Source: WLXB01 sp040221475 (GTDB lineage Bacteria > Pseudomonadota > Alphaproteobacteria > Rhodospirillales > Rhodospirillaceae). Taken from it: DNA of 64,000 nucleotides. Both the position numbers and the translations under genes were made by a program. Below the pieces are notes generated by a model. That model ran no database searches, was not told the origin of the DNA, and worked only from the letters and a program-made list of their open reading frames with translations. Shown piece after piece: positions 8,963-19,500 of the stretch (positions are counted from its first letter, which is position 1; each line of letters starts with the position of its first letter). The stretch lies in NCBI GenBank assembly GCA_040221475.1, contig JAVKEJ010000053.1, forward strand, positions 1-64,000, in the 5' to 3' direction.

Positions 8963-10744
8963 TTAAAGGTCATGAGCATTGAGCCAAAGTCCCAGCAGCG
9001 CGACTTGCCACAGTTTCGAGCCACGCAAGGGCGTGATGTGATCATCCGGATTTTCGAGCAGCCGGTCGATATAGCCGCGTTGCACGATATTGCGTTGCGT
9101 AAAGGTTTTATCAGTAACGACCTCGCGGACCATGTCGAGCACGGACCCCCGCAGATATTTCAAGGCTGGGACGGGAAAATACCCTTTGGGGCGGTCAATG
9201 ACTGAAGCGGGAATAATCCGTCGCGCGGCTTCTTTCAGTAAATGTTTGCCGTCGTGTTTAATATGCAGGGTCGGCGGAATGCGCGCTGCCAGTTCAACCA
9301 CCTCATGATCCAGAAACGGCACGCGGGCTTCGAGTCCCCAGGCCATGGTCATCGTATCGACCCGTTTCACTGGATCATCGACCAACATGACGTGTGTATC
9401 CATGCGCAAGGCTTTCGCGATGCCACTTGTGGCTCCGGGTTCAGCAAAACGGTCGGCAATAAAAGCCCGGGCGTGGTCATCCCCATCCCCATAAAAGCGC
9501 GGCGTCACGGTTTCGCGGTACTCATCATGCGATCGGTCGCAAAACACGCGGGCATAGTCGTCTGTTGGGGCCAGAGAGTGCACCATCGGCGGGTACCAAT
9601 GGTACCCACCGAACACTTCATCGGCGCCCTGGCCCGATTGCACCACCTTTACATGCTTTGACACTTCCTCGGACAACAGAAAAAAACCAATGGAATCATG
9701 ACTGACCATCGGTTCCGACATGGCCGCGATGCAGGCGGGTAGTTCGGGCAGCAGCCGTTTGGCGCTGTCGACAAAAATTTTGTGATGCGTGGTGTCAAAC
9801 CGCTCAGCGATGATGTCAGAGTATTTGAACTCGTCGCCGGCCTCTTCGCCCACGGTTTCGAAGCCGACCGAAAACGTGTTGAGATCTTTCGCCCCCTGTT
9901 CCGCCAGCAGGCCAACAATCAAACTCGAATCGACGCCGCCCGAGAGCAACACACCGACCGGCACATCAGCCTCTAGGCGGCGTTTGACCGACACCCGCAA
10001 GGACTCAAGAACCTGATCGGTCCAGGCGGTCTCATCCATATTCGTCTCGGCGTCACCGCGACTATAATCGACCTGCCAGTACCGCTTCAGGGCGCGTGTC
10101 CCGTTGGCCTCAAGAGTCATGATGTGGGCCGGCGGCAGTTTCTTGATGCCGTTCAGCAGCGTGCGTGGTGGTGGCACGACGGCATGAAAATTCATGTAAT
10201 GATTCAAGCCCACCGGATCGATGCTTGTGTCGACACCCCCGCCAGCCACCAGGGCGGGCAGAGTGGAGGCAAAGCGCAGCCCACCGGCAACGTCTGCGTA
10301 GTAAAAGGGTTTAATGCCAAGGCGGTCCCGGGCAAACGTGGTGCGTCCAGTCTCGCGGTCATAGATGGCAAAGGCAAACATGCCATGGAAATGATCAACG
10401 CAGTCAGCGCCCCAACAATGAAACGCTTTCAGGATCACTTCCGTGTCGGAATGGGCGAAAAACCGGTAGCCCTTGTCTTGCAAGGTCTTACGCAAGGCGC
10501 GGTAATTATAGATGCAGCCGTTGAATACAATGGTCAGGCCCAGGTCAGGGTCGACCATCGGTTGTTGGGCGTTTTCGCTGAGATCAATGATTTTCAGACG
10601 ACGATGCCCAAAGGCGACCCGGCCTTGGGCCCACAGTCCCTGGCCATCCGGGCCGCGTTTTTGCAAGACGTCCGCCATCTTATCGACAACCGCAGCGGAT
10701 GCCGTGCTTCCGTCAAACGTAATCTCGCCCACGATGCCACACAT
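8963..10744 (-). CDS. N-acetylglutaminylglutamine amidotransferase (asparagine synthase-like)
   Basis: Class II glutamine amidotransferase that amidates N-acetylglutaminylglutamine to NAGGN. The start is fixed at 10744 because the catalytic Cys must follow the initiator Met: the protein begins MCGIVGEITFDG. A longer frame from 10783 would hide that Cys. The glutaminase half has GHRRLKIIDLS and NGCIYNYR; the synthetase half has the PP-loop VLLSGGVDSSLIVGLL and KYSDIIAERF. It is first of three genes (amidotransferase, synthetase, M42 peptidase), read away from the MarR gene across a 142-base promoter region. Confidence 0.93.
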   Translation of the reverse strand: MCGIVGEITFDGSTASAAVVDKMADVLQKRGPDGQGLWAQGRVAFGHRRLKIIDLSENAQQPMVDPDLGLTIVFNGCIYNYRALRKTLQDKGYRFFAHSDTEVILKAFHCWGADCVDHFHGMFAFAIYDRETGRTTFARDRLGIKPFYYADVAGGLRFASTLPALVAGGGVDTSIDPVGLNHYMNFHAVVPPPRTLLNGIKKLPPAHIMTLEANGTRALKRYWQVDYSRGDAETNMDETAWTDQVLESLRVSVKRRLEADVPVGVLLSGGVDSSLIVGLLAEQGAKDLNTFSVGFETVGEEAGDEFKYSDIIAERFDTTHHKIFVDSAKRLLPELPACIAAMSEPMVSHDSIGFFLLSEEVSKHVKVVQSGQGADEVFGGYHWYPPMVHSLAPTDDYARVFCDRSHDEYRETVTPRFYGDGDDHARAFIADRFAEPGATSGIAKALRMDTHVMLVDDPVKRVDTMTMAWGLEARVPFLDHEVVELAARIPPTLHIKHDGKHLLKEAARRIIPASVIDRPKGYFPVPALKYLRGSVLDMVREVVTDKTFTQRNIVQRGYIDRLLENPDDHITPLRGSKLWQVALLGLWLNAHDL

Positions 10745-10797
10745 AACTGTAGTAGATAGCCCAGCACCCCCCCTGCCTGTCAAATCTGGGGCGGTAA

Positions 10798-10846
10798 GGT
10801 TGGCGCGATCGTATAGAAGCCTGAGAGGGTGTCACCAACGCCAACC
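10798..10846. promoter_or_regulatory. inverted repeat in the NAGGN/marR divergent promoter region
   Basis: GGTTGGCG at 10798-10805 is the exact complement of CGCCAACC at 10839-10846. The arms lie 33 bases apart in the only space between the NAGGN operon and marR. This could be a pair of regulator half-sites or an RNA stem at the head of marR. A weaker dyad around ACATGT lies near 10858. The assignment to MarR is inference from position. Confidence 0.35.
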
Positions 10847-10886
10847 GGGATTTAACACATGTTGTTGGCCGTGATATCTTCCCATC

Positions 10887-11369
10887 ATGGACAACTATCA
10901 CAATGAAGTTTTGATCTCTCTCAGACGCATCACGCGGGCGATCGATCTCCACTCCAAGCGTTTGGCCAAAGAAACCGGCCTCACGTCGCCGCAAATTCTT
11001 GTCTTGAATGCGGTGGCGGTACATGGCTTTGCGCGTCCATCAGAAATCGCAAAACAAGTTCACCTCTCCCAAGCCACAATCACATCCATCGTGGACCGTC
11101 TTGAAAAAGCCGGATTGGCGATACGTGAGCGCGCTGCGACTGACAAACGTTCCATTGATGTGGTGATTACAGATTTAGGGCGACAGCGGCTGAAGAATGC
11201 CCCTGAACCCCTGCAATCAGGTTTTCTTCAGGCGTTCAATCAACTTGAGAGTTGGGAGCAAAGTATGCTCGTTGCTGCGGTGCAACGGCTGGCCGCCATG
11301 ATGGATGCTGACCAGATTGAGGCCGCACCGATCCTGGAATTGGGCGAATTGGACAAACCGTCATGTTAA
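10887..11369 (+). CDS. MarR family transcriptional regulator next to the NAGGN operon
   Basis: A 160-residue winged-helix DNA-binding protein. Helix-turn-helix and wing are visible as RPSEIAKQVHLSQATITSIVDRLEKAGLAIRERAATDKRSIDVVITDLG, with the conserved D-x-R in the wing (ATDKRS). Helices at both ends would form the dimer. It is divergent from the NAGGN operon, an arrangement seen in other NAGGN loci, so it probably represses or tunes that operon in response to osmotic state. The effector is unknown. Confidence 0.88.
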   Translation: MDNYHNEVLISLRRITRAIDLHSKRLAKETGLTSPQILVLNAVAVHGFARPSEIAKQVHLSQATITSIVDRLEKAGLAIRERAATDKRSIDVVITDLGRQRLKNAPEPLQSGFLQAFNQLESWEQSMLVAAVQRLAAMMDADQIEAAPILELGELDKPSC

Positions 11370-11378
11370 ACCTGTAGG

Positions 11379-12539
11379 TTAGCCAGCTACAGTCAAAAAC
11401 TCGCCTTCTTCGGGTGTATCCCAAGGCAAATGGCGGTCATCCAGAACGACAAGATTGTCGACGCTGACAATCGTGCCGCTGGTCTGATATCCAAGAATAT
11501 CTTTCGCTGCTCCATCCGGATTACGAGCCAGGACCATCGTTTCTTCAGCCGTAAAATTCGAGAGGCCGCGCGCACGCTCAACGCCGGCTTCATCATAAAT
11601 ATGGATGACATCGCCATTACTGTAAGAACCTTGAATGGAAATGATATCTCCGCGGCTGAGGCCACGAGACCCGGTTTCCAGTGCATCCGCAGAACCTTGT
11701 TTGATCACCACGCTGCCTGCGACTTGCAGGCGGTCCGTCAGCCAGACTTTCCAATCGGGTTCACGCTCTGTATGAGCGATACACCGCGTGTGGATGCGCT
11801 CGTTGTTGAGGAGAGAATGCACGGGGCGGTCAGCCACGCCGTGGCCAATCAGTGTCGTACATCCGGTGTTTTGAGCCATATTTGCGGCTTGCATTTTGGT
11901 GAGCATCCCGCCACTGCCGAGCGCGCTTACCCCTTGGACCACTTCGAGATACCGGGATACATCTTCCACAGTCTCAACAATCTGTGCGCCTGATTCTGCC
12001 GGATTGCGATCGTAAAGCCCGTCCACTGTCGTTAAAATCACCAAATAATCGGCCTGGATCATTTGCGCCACTTTAGCGGCCAGCCGGTCGTTGTCACCGA
12101 CACGCAGTTCTTCGGTGGTGACGGAGTCATTCTCGTTCACAATCGGCATAACGTCGGCTTCAAGCAGTCGGTGAACTGTGTTTTTGGTATTGAGAAAGGG
12201 GCGACGTTCTTCCAAGTCTCTCAAGGTGACTAGCACTTGTGCAATATCGAAACGCTGCTCGTGAGCCACTTGTTTGTATGCGTTTAAGAGAACCGGCATA
12301 CCACATGCAGCGGCGGCCTGCCGATCACGCAGTCCAGCTTCTTCAGCGGTTACACCTATCGTATTGAGTCCTAGCGCAACGGCGCCCGATGACGTGAGCA
12401 CAACCTCGTAACCGTCGACGCGGAGTTTTGCGATGTCATCCAATAGCACTTGGATAAAAGCCCAACGCGGGGTCAGCATTTCTTCATTTGCTAAAAGACT
12501 AGAGCCAACTTTAACGACAATCCGTTTTCGCTTGGACAC
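11379..12539 (-). CDS. proB: glutamate 5-kinase with PUA domain
   Basis: First step of proline synthesis: ATP-dependent phosphorylation of glutamate in the cytoplasm. The amino-acid kinase domain shows RIVVKVGSSLL, then SSGAVALG, NENDSVTTEELRVGDNDRLAAKVA and LTTVDGLYDRNP. The last ~100 residues are a PUA domain (GSRGLSRGDIISIQGSY; ARGLSNFTAEE). The start is GTG at 12539 with AGGAG 7 bases upstream. It reads divergently from proC-proA rather than sharing an operon with proA as in many bacteria. Feedback inhibition by proline is known for the family. Confidence 0.97.
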   Translation of the reverse strand: MSKRKRIVVKVGSSLLANEEMLTPRWAFIQVLLDDIAKLRVDGYEVVLTSSGAVALGLNTIGVTAEEAGLRDRQAAAACGMPVLLNAYKQVAHEQRFDIAQVLVTLRDLEERRPFLNTKNTVHRLLEADVMPIVNENDSVTTEELRVGDNDRLAAKVAQMIQADYLVILTTVDGLYDRNPAESGAQIVETVEDVSRYLEVVQGVSALGSGGMLTKMQAANMAQNTGCTTLIGHGVADRPVHSLLNNERIHTRCIAHTEREPDWKVWLTDRLQVAGSVVIKQGSADALETGSRGLSRGDIISIQGSYSNGDVIHIYDEAGVERARGLSNFTAEETMVLARNPDGAAKDILGYQTSGTIVSVDNLVVLDDRHLPWDTPEEGEFLTVAG

Positions 12540-12605
12540 TCAAAACTCCTAAGGTGGTCAAGGAAGCGGCCTCTTTACTGGATTTTGTGCAGCGTAGCAA
12601 CTTAT

Positions 12606-12745
12606 TTGAATACAAAATTCAAGTTCTCAATCTAAATGTGCTGAATTGGTTTATACATTGCGTAATTTAGCCTTTATTTGTTGAAATATGAGGGTATTTT
12701 CTTATTCAATGCGATCGTTGAAGGTTTTTATCATTTGAATTCAAA
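12606..12745. promoter_or_regulatory. A/T-rich proB/proC divergent control region with TTGAAT/ATTCAA dyads
   Basis: The 254 bases between proB and proC are markedly A/T-rich. They hold TTGAAT (12606) facing ATTCAA (12617), a perfect 12-bp palindrome TTTGAATTCAAA at 12734-12745, and a further ATTCAA near 12703. Repeated half-sites of one type in a divergent promoter suggest an operator, for instance for an Lrp/AsnC-type protein such as PutR. No such regulator gene lies in the window, so that link is inference. Confidence 0.4.
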
Positions 12746-12793
12746 GTTAAATATGTTAGGTCAACCCAACCCGAAACAGTTCAATATGGTGCA

Positions 12794-13585
12794 ATGCAAC
12801 AAAATACATCTCAGGTGGTCATGGTGGGCTGCGGAAAAATGGGCGGCGCTCTCATAAGCCAGTGGGTCAGTGTTGAGTCTGTTCAGTTTACAATTGTAGA
12901 TCCCGCCTTGGCCGAGGCACCTCCAGGCTCACGGTTGGCCGCGCGTGAGGACCTGCAGCCGGGTAGCTTTGATGCTCTGGTTGTCGCTGTGAAGCCGCAA
13001 ATGATTGAGGATGTATTGCCCTCTGTTACCCATCTCTTAGCGCCAGAAGGGTGTGTTGTGTCCATCGCAGCTGGTTTCTCAATGGGCCGGTTTAATGCTT
13101 TGTTACCCAATACACCGGTCATACGGATTATGCCGAACCTTCCAGCGGCCATCGGTCAGGGTGTCAGTGGGCTCGCGAAAAATGCGCAGGCTGACACATC
13201 CCATGTGGCTCTTGTTGAAGCGCTAATGGAGGCAGCCGGGCGCTTCATCTGGCTCGACAATGAAGATCAACTGGACCGGTTTACCGCCGTAGCTGGCAGT
13301 GGTCCTGGTTATGTATTTGAAATTGCCCGCACTTATGTTGAGGCTGCAAAAGCGCTGGGTTTTTCGGAGGAGCAAGCCAGAGACTTGGTATTGGGTACGC
13401 TCAAAGGCACGATTGCCATGGCTGATGGATCCCAGGAGTCTCTGGATGATTTGCGCAACTCTGTTACCAGCAAAAACGGGACAACTGAGGCCGGTCTTAA
13501 AGCTTTGAACGGGGATGGAACGTTGACCACCCTTATGAAGCAAGCTCTGAAAGCAGCCTACGACCGATCAATCGAACTTCGATAA
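12794..13585 (+). CDS. proC: pyrroline-5-carboxylate reductase
   Basis: Last step of proline synthesis, NAD(P)H-dependent reduction of pyrroline-5-carboxylate. The N-terminal Rossmann motif is VVMVGCGKMGGALI. The C-terminal dimerisation and catalytic domain has the family signature AVAGSGPGYVFEIA and the long helix with SVTSKNGTTEAGLKAL. The length of 263 residues is normal. It is first in the plus-strand series proC-proA-putP-putA, 66 bases before proA. Confidence 0.96.
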   Translation: MQQNTSQVVMVGCGKMGGALISQWVSVESVQFTIVDPALAEAPPGSRLAAREDLQPGSFDALVVAVKPQMIEDVLPSVTHLLAPEGCVVSIAAGFSMGRFNALLPNTPVIRIMPNLPAAIGQGVSGLAKNAQADTSHVALVEALMEAAGRFIWLDNEDQLDRFTAVAGSGPGYVFEIARTYVEAAKALGFSEEQARDLVLGTLKGTIAMADGSQESLDDLRNSVTSKNGTTEAGLKALNGDGTLTTLMKQALKAAYDRSIELR

Positions 13586-13651
13586 TATCTTACCTGCACC
13601 ATCGTAAATGGAGAACGGCAGCCCGTTTCAGGGCGCCATAGAACAGACCCT

Positions 13652-14914
13652 ATGACCCATATGAAAGATATCATTGCTGACGACGTAAAAGCTCAAGGCA
13701 GGAAGGCGAAGCATGCCGCTCGCATTCTGGCCTCAGCCTCTACTGAACAAAAGAACGAAGCGCTGCGGGCTGCGGCTAAGGCATTAAGAAGCAACTGCAC
13801 TCAATTACGCCAAGCGAACACGCAGGATGTTGAGGCGATACGAGGTCAAAAGCCAGAGTCATTCATTGATCGGTTAAGCCTGAACGAAGATCGCATCGAA
13901 GCGATGGCGAAGGCGCTTGAGGACATCGCGACATTGCCGGATCCTGTGGGCCGTGTCTTGGCGACATTCGACCGGCCAAATGGTCTTAAGATTGAGCGTA
14001 TTGCGACGCCCATTGGTGTGATTGGGATGATCTATGAGTCACGTCCGAATGTTGGGGCGGATGCCAGCGCGCTTTGTCTAAAGTCCGGCAACGCAATCAT
14101 TCTGCGGGGAGGGTCCGAAAGCCGTCATTCAACCGCGGTCATTGTCGAGTGCATGCGAGAGGGCTTGTCGGCGGCTGGGCTTCCTGTCGACGCTATTCAA
14201 CGTATCCAAACCACGGACCGTTCGGCCGTATCCATACTTCTTTCCGATAGCGAGCACATTGATTTAGTTATTCCCCGCGGTGGTCGCGGGTTGGTTGAAC
14301 TGGTCCGTGATCAGGCAAGTGTTCCGACGCTGCTGCATCTGGATGGTAATTGTCATAGCTATATTCACGCAGCTGCAGATCTTAAGAAGGCAATCGATGT
14401 CGTAGAGAATGCAAAGCTACGCCGCACAGGGATATGCGGCGCCACCGAGAGTATCGTCGTAGATCGGGCGATCTCCGATGAAGCGATACCCGCCATTGCG
14501 GCCAGATTGACAAGCTGCGAATTGCGCGGGGATTCCATCTCGACCAGCTTGGACCCGCGCATCAAGCCTGCCGACGATAGTGATTGGGGGACTGAGTACC
14601 TTGAGGCCATCGTCTCCATCAAAGTGGTGGATGACCTTGATGATGCCATTGAGCATGTGACGGTACATTCGTCGGGCCACACCGATGCCATTCTGACAGA
14701 GGATATGGAAGCCGCGCGCAAATTTATGACAGCCATTGATTCTGCAGTGGTAATGCACAATGCCTCCACTCAATTTTCTGACGGTGGTGAGTTCGGCATG
14801 GGAGCAGAAATCGGTATTGCGACAGGCAAAATGCATGCCCGTGGCCCCGTGGGATTGGAGCAACTTACAAGTTTTAAGTACTTCGTACATGGCACCGGAC
14901 AGGTCCGAGGTTGA
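13652..14914 (+). CDS. proA: glutamate-5-semialdehyde dehydrogenase (gamma-glutamyl phosphate reductase)
   Basis: Second step of proline synthesis: NADPH reduction of glutamyl-5-phosphate made by ProB. An aldehyde-dehydrogenase-fold protein of 420 residues with PIGVIGMIYESRPNV, IILRGGSES, IPRGGRGLVELV, the catalytic Cys in RRTGICGATES, and the signature GPVGLEQLTSFKY at the C-terminus. All family hallmarks are intact. It is placed between proC and the proline transporter gene, so synthesis and uptake genes share one direction. Confidence 0.97.
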   Translation: MTHMKDIIADDVKAQGRKAKHAARILASASTEQKNEALRAAAKALRSNCTQLRQANTQDVEAIRGQKPESFIDRLSLNEDRIEAMAKALEDIATLPDPVGRVLATFDRPNGLKIERIATPIGVIGMIYESRPNVGADASALCLKSGNAIILRGGSESRHSTAVIVECMREGLSAAGLPVDAIQRIQTTDRSAVSILLSDSEHIDLVIPRGGRGLVELVRDQASVPTLLHLDGNCHSYIHAAADLKKAIDVVENAKLRRTGICGATESIVVDRAISDEAIPAIAARLTSCELRGDSISTSLDPRIKPADDSDWGTEYLEAIVSIKVVDDLDDAIEHVTVHSSGHTDAILTEDMEAARKFMTAIDSAVVMHNASTQFSDGGEFGMGAEIGIATGKMHARGPVGLEQLTSFKYFVHGTGQVRG

Positions 14915-14954
14915 TTCTGCGCCTTAACTTTAAAATTAAACGGACGGAGACATT

Positions 14955-16481
14955 ATGAATTCCGCAGCTCTCGTATCTCTCGGCGGCTATTTTGTCCTTA
15001 TGATGGCGATCGGATATTACGCCTACAAAAAGTCCACCAGCGATGTGTCCGAGTACATGCTTGGTGGACGCAAACTGCACCCGGCTGTCGGGGCGCTGTC
15101 AGCCGGTGCTTCAGACATGAGCGGTTGGATGCTGATGGGGCTTCCCGGTGCGATCTACCTATCTGGATTTGGCGCGGCGTGGATTGCGGTTGGTTTAACG
15201 ATAGGGGCCTATTTCAACTACCGACTTCTGGCTCCCCGGCTTCGCGTTTACACAGAAATTGCTGACGATGCGATCACCATTCCGGATTTTTTTGAGAAAC
15301 GTTTTGAAGACAAAACACGGATGCTGCGCGTTCTGTCGTCCGTTGTGATTGTGATTTTCTTTACCCTTTACACCTCAGCCGGAGTGGTGGCCGGGGGCAA
15401 GTTGTTCGAGGCTTCGTTCGGTCTCAACTATCAGCTCGGCCTTGTGATTACCGCCAGTGTGGTTGTGGCTTACACCTTATTCGGAGGATTCCTTGCCGTT
15501 AGCCTGACCGATTTTGTTCAAGGGTGCATTATGTTCATCGCCTTGATCCTTGTGCCTGTTGTCACTTTAACCCAAATCGGCGGTATTGGAGAATTAGGGC
15601 CCCAATTGACGGCGATTGATCCAACTCTGACGGACTGGTTCGCTGGCACCACAGTGCTTGGCATTATCTCAAGCATGGCCTGGGGTCTTGGCTATTTTGG
15701 TCAGCCGCACATTATCGTGCGGTTCATGGCCATCCGAACGATTGAGGATGTCGCGGTTGCACGACATATAGGAATGTTCTGGATGGTTGTTACAGTCATA
15801 GGTGCAGTGCTGACCGGTATGGTCGGGTTGGTCTATGTGACAAATACTCAGGCCGTCGTAGATGACCCCGAGACGATTTTTATCGTGCTTTCACAGGTGC
15901 TCTTTCATCCTTTGATTAGTGGCTTTCTGCTTGCAGCAATTCTAGCTGCGATCATGAGCACGATTTCAAGTCAGTTATTGGTTTCATCCAGTTCTCTGAC
16001 AGAGGATTTTTACAAAACATTTCTGCGCCGCAATGCGTCACAGACTGAACTGGTCTTCGTCGGCCGCGTGTGCGTGTTTGCGGTATCTATTTTTGCGATT
16101 CTTTTGGCCTTGGACCCGCAAAGCAACATCCTGTCGCTGGTTGGCAATGCTTGGGCAGGTTTCGGGGCGGCCTTTGGTCCCATTCTGCTTCTGAGTTTGT
16201 ATTGGCGTGGGATTAACCGTGAAGGGGCACTCGCGGGTATGATTGCAGGCGCCGTGACTGTGCTGTTCTGGCTTTATGCGCCTATCGAAATCGGCGGGCA
16301 AAGCCTGCCACAGATATTGTACGAGATCATTCCCGGCGTGATCATGAGTACCATTGCCGCCGTGGCTGTCAGCCTTGCCACGACCGCGCCGGTCAAGCGT
16401 GTTCTTGAGCGGTTCGATGAGATGGAAGACCTCATTGAAAACGGGGTTGTTCAGGGCAATCCAAAGTCCGTCGCTAGCTAA
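14955..16481 (+). CDS. putP: sodium/proline symporter
   Basis: Sodium:solute symporter (SSS family) of 508 residues with about 13 membrane segments. It imports proline with Na+. Family features seen are GGRKLHPAVGALSAGASDMSGW in the first helices, GYFGQPHIIVRFMAI, and the inner-helix Ser/Thr-rich IMSTISSQLLVSSSSLTEDFYK. GGAG precedes the ATG. It lies between proA and putA; imported proline can feed PutA or serve directly as an osmolyte. Confidence 0.95.
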   Translation: MNSAALVSLGGYFVLMMAIGYYAYKKSTSDVSEYMLGGRKLHPAVGALSAGASDMSGWMLMGLPGAIYLSGFGAAWIAVGLTIGAYFNYRLLAPRLRVYTEIADDAITIPDFFEKRFEDKTRMLRVLSSVVIVIFFTLYTSAGVVAGGKLFEASFGLNYQLGLVITASVVVAYTLFGGFLAVSLTDFVQGCIMFIALILVPVVTLTQIGGIGELGPQLTAIDPTLTDWFAGTTVLGIISSMAWGLGYFGQPHIIVRFMAIRTIEDVAVARHIGMFWMVVTVIGAVLTGMVGLVYVTNTQAVVDDPETIFIVLSQVLFHPLISGFLLAAILAAIMSTISSQLLVSSSSLTEDFYKTFLRRNASQTELVFVGRVCVFAVSIFAILLALDPQSNILSLVGNAWAGFGAAFGPILLLSLYWRGINREGALAGMIAGAVTVLFWLYAPIEIGGQSLPQILYEIIPGVIMSTIAAVAVSLATTAPVKRVLERFDEMEDLIENGVVQGNPKSVAS

Positions 16482-16550
16482 ATCAGGCTAATCATTCATC
16501 CGGAGGCCGTTACACCCTAATCGCCACCGGACTATATCTGGAGAAACCTT

Positions 16551-19500
16551 ATGCACATCAGCACTACAGGTGCGTCTAAATCACTGCAGGCTAAAGGCGG
16601 TGAGGGGGCCCTAGGGTCGGTCCGCGCCCTGCACCGGCTTGATGAGCGCGATGTGATTGACCGTCTGATTCGTCATTCAGGAATCACTGAAGCAGACCGG
16701 GAGGCAATAGGCAAAGAAGCGGTCAAGTTGATCAAGGCGATACGCTCGGATAGCAAGCCTGGCCTGATGGAAATGTTCCTGGCCGAATACGGTCTGTCCA
16801 CAAATGAGGGGATCGCCCTTATGTGCTTGGCAGAGGCTCTACTGCGTGTTCCCGATCCAGGCACCATGAATGCCCTTATCGAAGACAAGATCGCGCCTTA
16901 CGACTGGGATGATCACCTCGGCAAATCTCAGTCGACCATTGTAAACGCCTCTACCATTGGCCTCATGCTGACAGGGCGTGTGTTGGACGATGATAACTCA
17001 GCGAGTGTGCTGGGACTTCTTAACCGCACGGTTAAACGGCTTGGAGAACCGGTCGTCCGCATTGCCGTTAAGCAAGCTATGAAAGAGATGGGCGATCAGT
17101 TTGTTTTGGGCCAGACCATCGAAGAAGCAATGGAGCGGGGTGCAGCCGAACAAAAGAAAGGCTATCTTTACTCATACGACATGCTGGGTGAAGCAGCACT
17201 CACGGCCTCGGAAGCCGAGGACTATTTTCAAGCCTACGCCACATCCATTAAGGCTATCGGCAGTGGTGGACCCTACGAAGCTATTCAAGACGCGCCAGGA
17301 GTTTCGGTTAAGCTCAGCGCTCTTCATCCCCGTTTTGAATTCAGTCAGATGGATCGGTTGTACAATGAACTGGTGCCTCAGCTTATCCAATTGTCCCTCA
17401 TGGCCAAAGACCACGGTATCGGACTCAACGTGGATGCGGAGGAAGCAGATCGCCTCGAAGTCACACTGAAAGTTGTGCAGGCGGCATTATCCGATGAACG
17501 CTTGGCGGGCTGGGATGGCTTTGGTCTGGTGATTCAGGCTTATGGTAAGCGGGCCAGTGTTGTCATCGACTGGCTATATGATTTGGCCGTGACCTTAGAC
17601 CGGAAAGTGATGGTCCGTTTGGTGAAGGGTGCGTATTGGGACACTGAGATTAAGCAAGCCCAGATAGACGGGGTAGAAGATTTTCCCGTGTTCACGCACC
17701 GCGTGGCCACTGATGTCTCTTACATCTGTTGTGCCAAAAAACTGCTCGGTATGACCGATCGGATCTACCCTCAGTTTGCGACCCATAACGCGCAGACTGC
17801 TGCGGCTGTTATGCATCTTGATCCTGGGCGTACAGACTATGAGTTTCAGCGGCTGCATGGCATGGGGGAATCACTCCATAATCTGCTTCTGAAAGAGCAC
17901 GGCCTGAGATGCCGCATTTACGCTCCTGTGGGGCCACACAAAGATTTGCTAGCCTATCTGGTGCGGCGGTTGCTTGAAAATGGAGCCAATTCCTCTTTCG
18001 TCAACCAGATTGTTGACCCCCGACTATCGCCAGAGGCGATTGCGGCTGACCCCTTCAGTCGCGTGGATGGCCAGCTTGAGCAGCCGGTGCCAGGCTTGAA
18101 GCTGCCGCACGCCTTATACCACCCTGAGCGCGAGGCCTCGCGGGGTTGGGATCTTGGCAACGCCATCGATGTGATGGACTTTGATCGCGCCCGTCACGAT
18201 TTTGCGGCCCATAGCTGGCGTGCCGGGCCGCTAACAGTTACGCCATCTGATAGCGAAGACGTGCAGGACATCACAAACCCTGCCGATCCGAAGGATGTTG
18301 TCGGTCATGTGACAATGGCGGGCAGCGCAGATGTGGCGGCGGCCTTTGCAGACGCCACGCCATGGGCTGGGGTCGGTGCAGAAACACGTGCGCAAGTGCT
18401 TGTCAATGCTGCGAGTCTGTTCGAGGAATACTATGGCGAGGTGTTCGCCCTGCTGGCGAGAGAAGCGGGAAAAACTCAAGCCGATGCGGTTGCTGAGCTG
18501 AGGGAGGCCGTCGATTTCCTGCGCTACTACGCTGCACAGGCTGAGCCCCCACCGAGCACGGATGTGCTGGGCACGGTGGTCTGTATCTCTCCGTGGAATT
18601 TCCCTTTGGCAATTTTTACGGGTCAGGTGGCGGCCGCTCTGATCGCTGGCAATGCCGTGATCGCCAAGCCTGCTGAAGCCACGCCGTTGATTGCTCATTT
18701 GGCTGTTCGATTGCTTCACAAGGCTGGCGTGCCGTTGAGCGCGTTGCAATTCCTGCCCGGAAAAGGGCGCAGCATCGGACAGAGTTTGTCGGCGGATGCG
18801 CGTGTTGCGGGTCTGTGTTTTACGGGGTCGACAGCGACGGCCCAAGCAATTCATAAAAGCTTGGCGGATCATGCGAGACCAGCCATCCCGTTGATTGCTG
18901 AAACCGGTGGACTTAACGCCGGGATTATTGACTCAACCGCTTTGCCTGAGCAGGCCGTGCGCGATGTTGTTATTTCGGCATTTCAGTCAGCCGGTCAGCG
19001 GTGCTCTGCGCTTCGCATCCTCTATATCCAAGAAGATGTTTTAGAGACGTATATTGAGATGATCTCCGGTGCGATGGATCAACTATCACTTGGGAATCCA
19101 TGGGATTTAGCGACAGATGTTGGTCCTGTGATCAGCGAAGCCGCGCGTTCTGACATGCAAAGCTATGTCCAGGCTGCTGCGCAAGATGGCCGACTAATTA
19201 AGCAATTAGACGCGCCAGACAACGGCTGGTTCTTAGGTCCGGCCCTGATCCGGGTCAACGGTATTGAAGATCTGGACCGCGAAGTGTTTGGTCCAGTTCT
19301 GCATGTCGCGGCGTTTAAGGCGGATGCCTTTGACACAGTGATCGACAAGATTAACGCAAAGGGATTCGGTTTGACGTGCGGGCTGCACACCCGAATTGAC
19401 AATCGCATCGAAGGATTGATCAGCCGATTGAGGGTTGGAAACCTCTACGTCAACCGGAATCAAGTCGGAGCCATTGTCGGGACTCAGCCGTTTGGAGGTG

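Noticed and set aside
10124..10759. 211-codon plus-strand frame
   Set aside because: Lies entirely antisense to the clearly recognised NAGGN amidotransferase; no motif or ribosome site.
18231..18872. 213-codon minus-strand frame
   Set aside because: Antisense to the aldehyde dehydrogenase half of putA; composition is Arg/His/Gln-rich as expected of a shadow.
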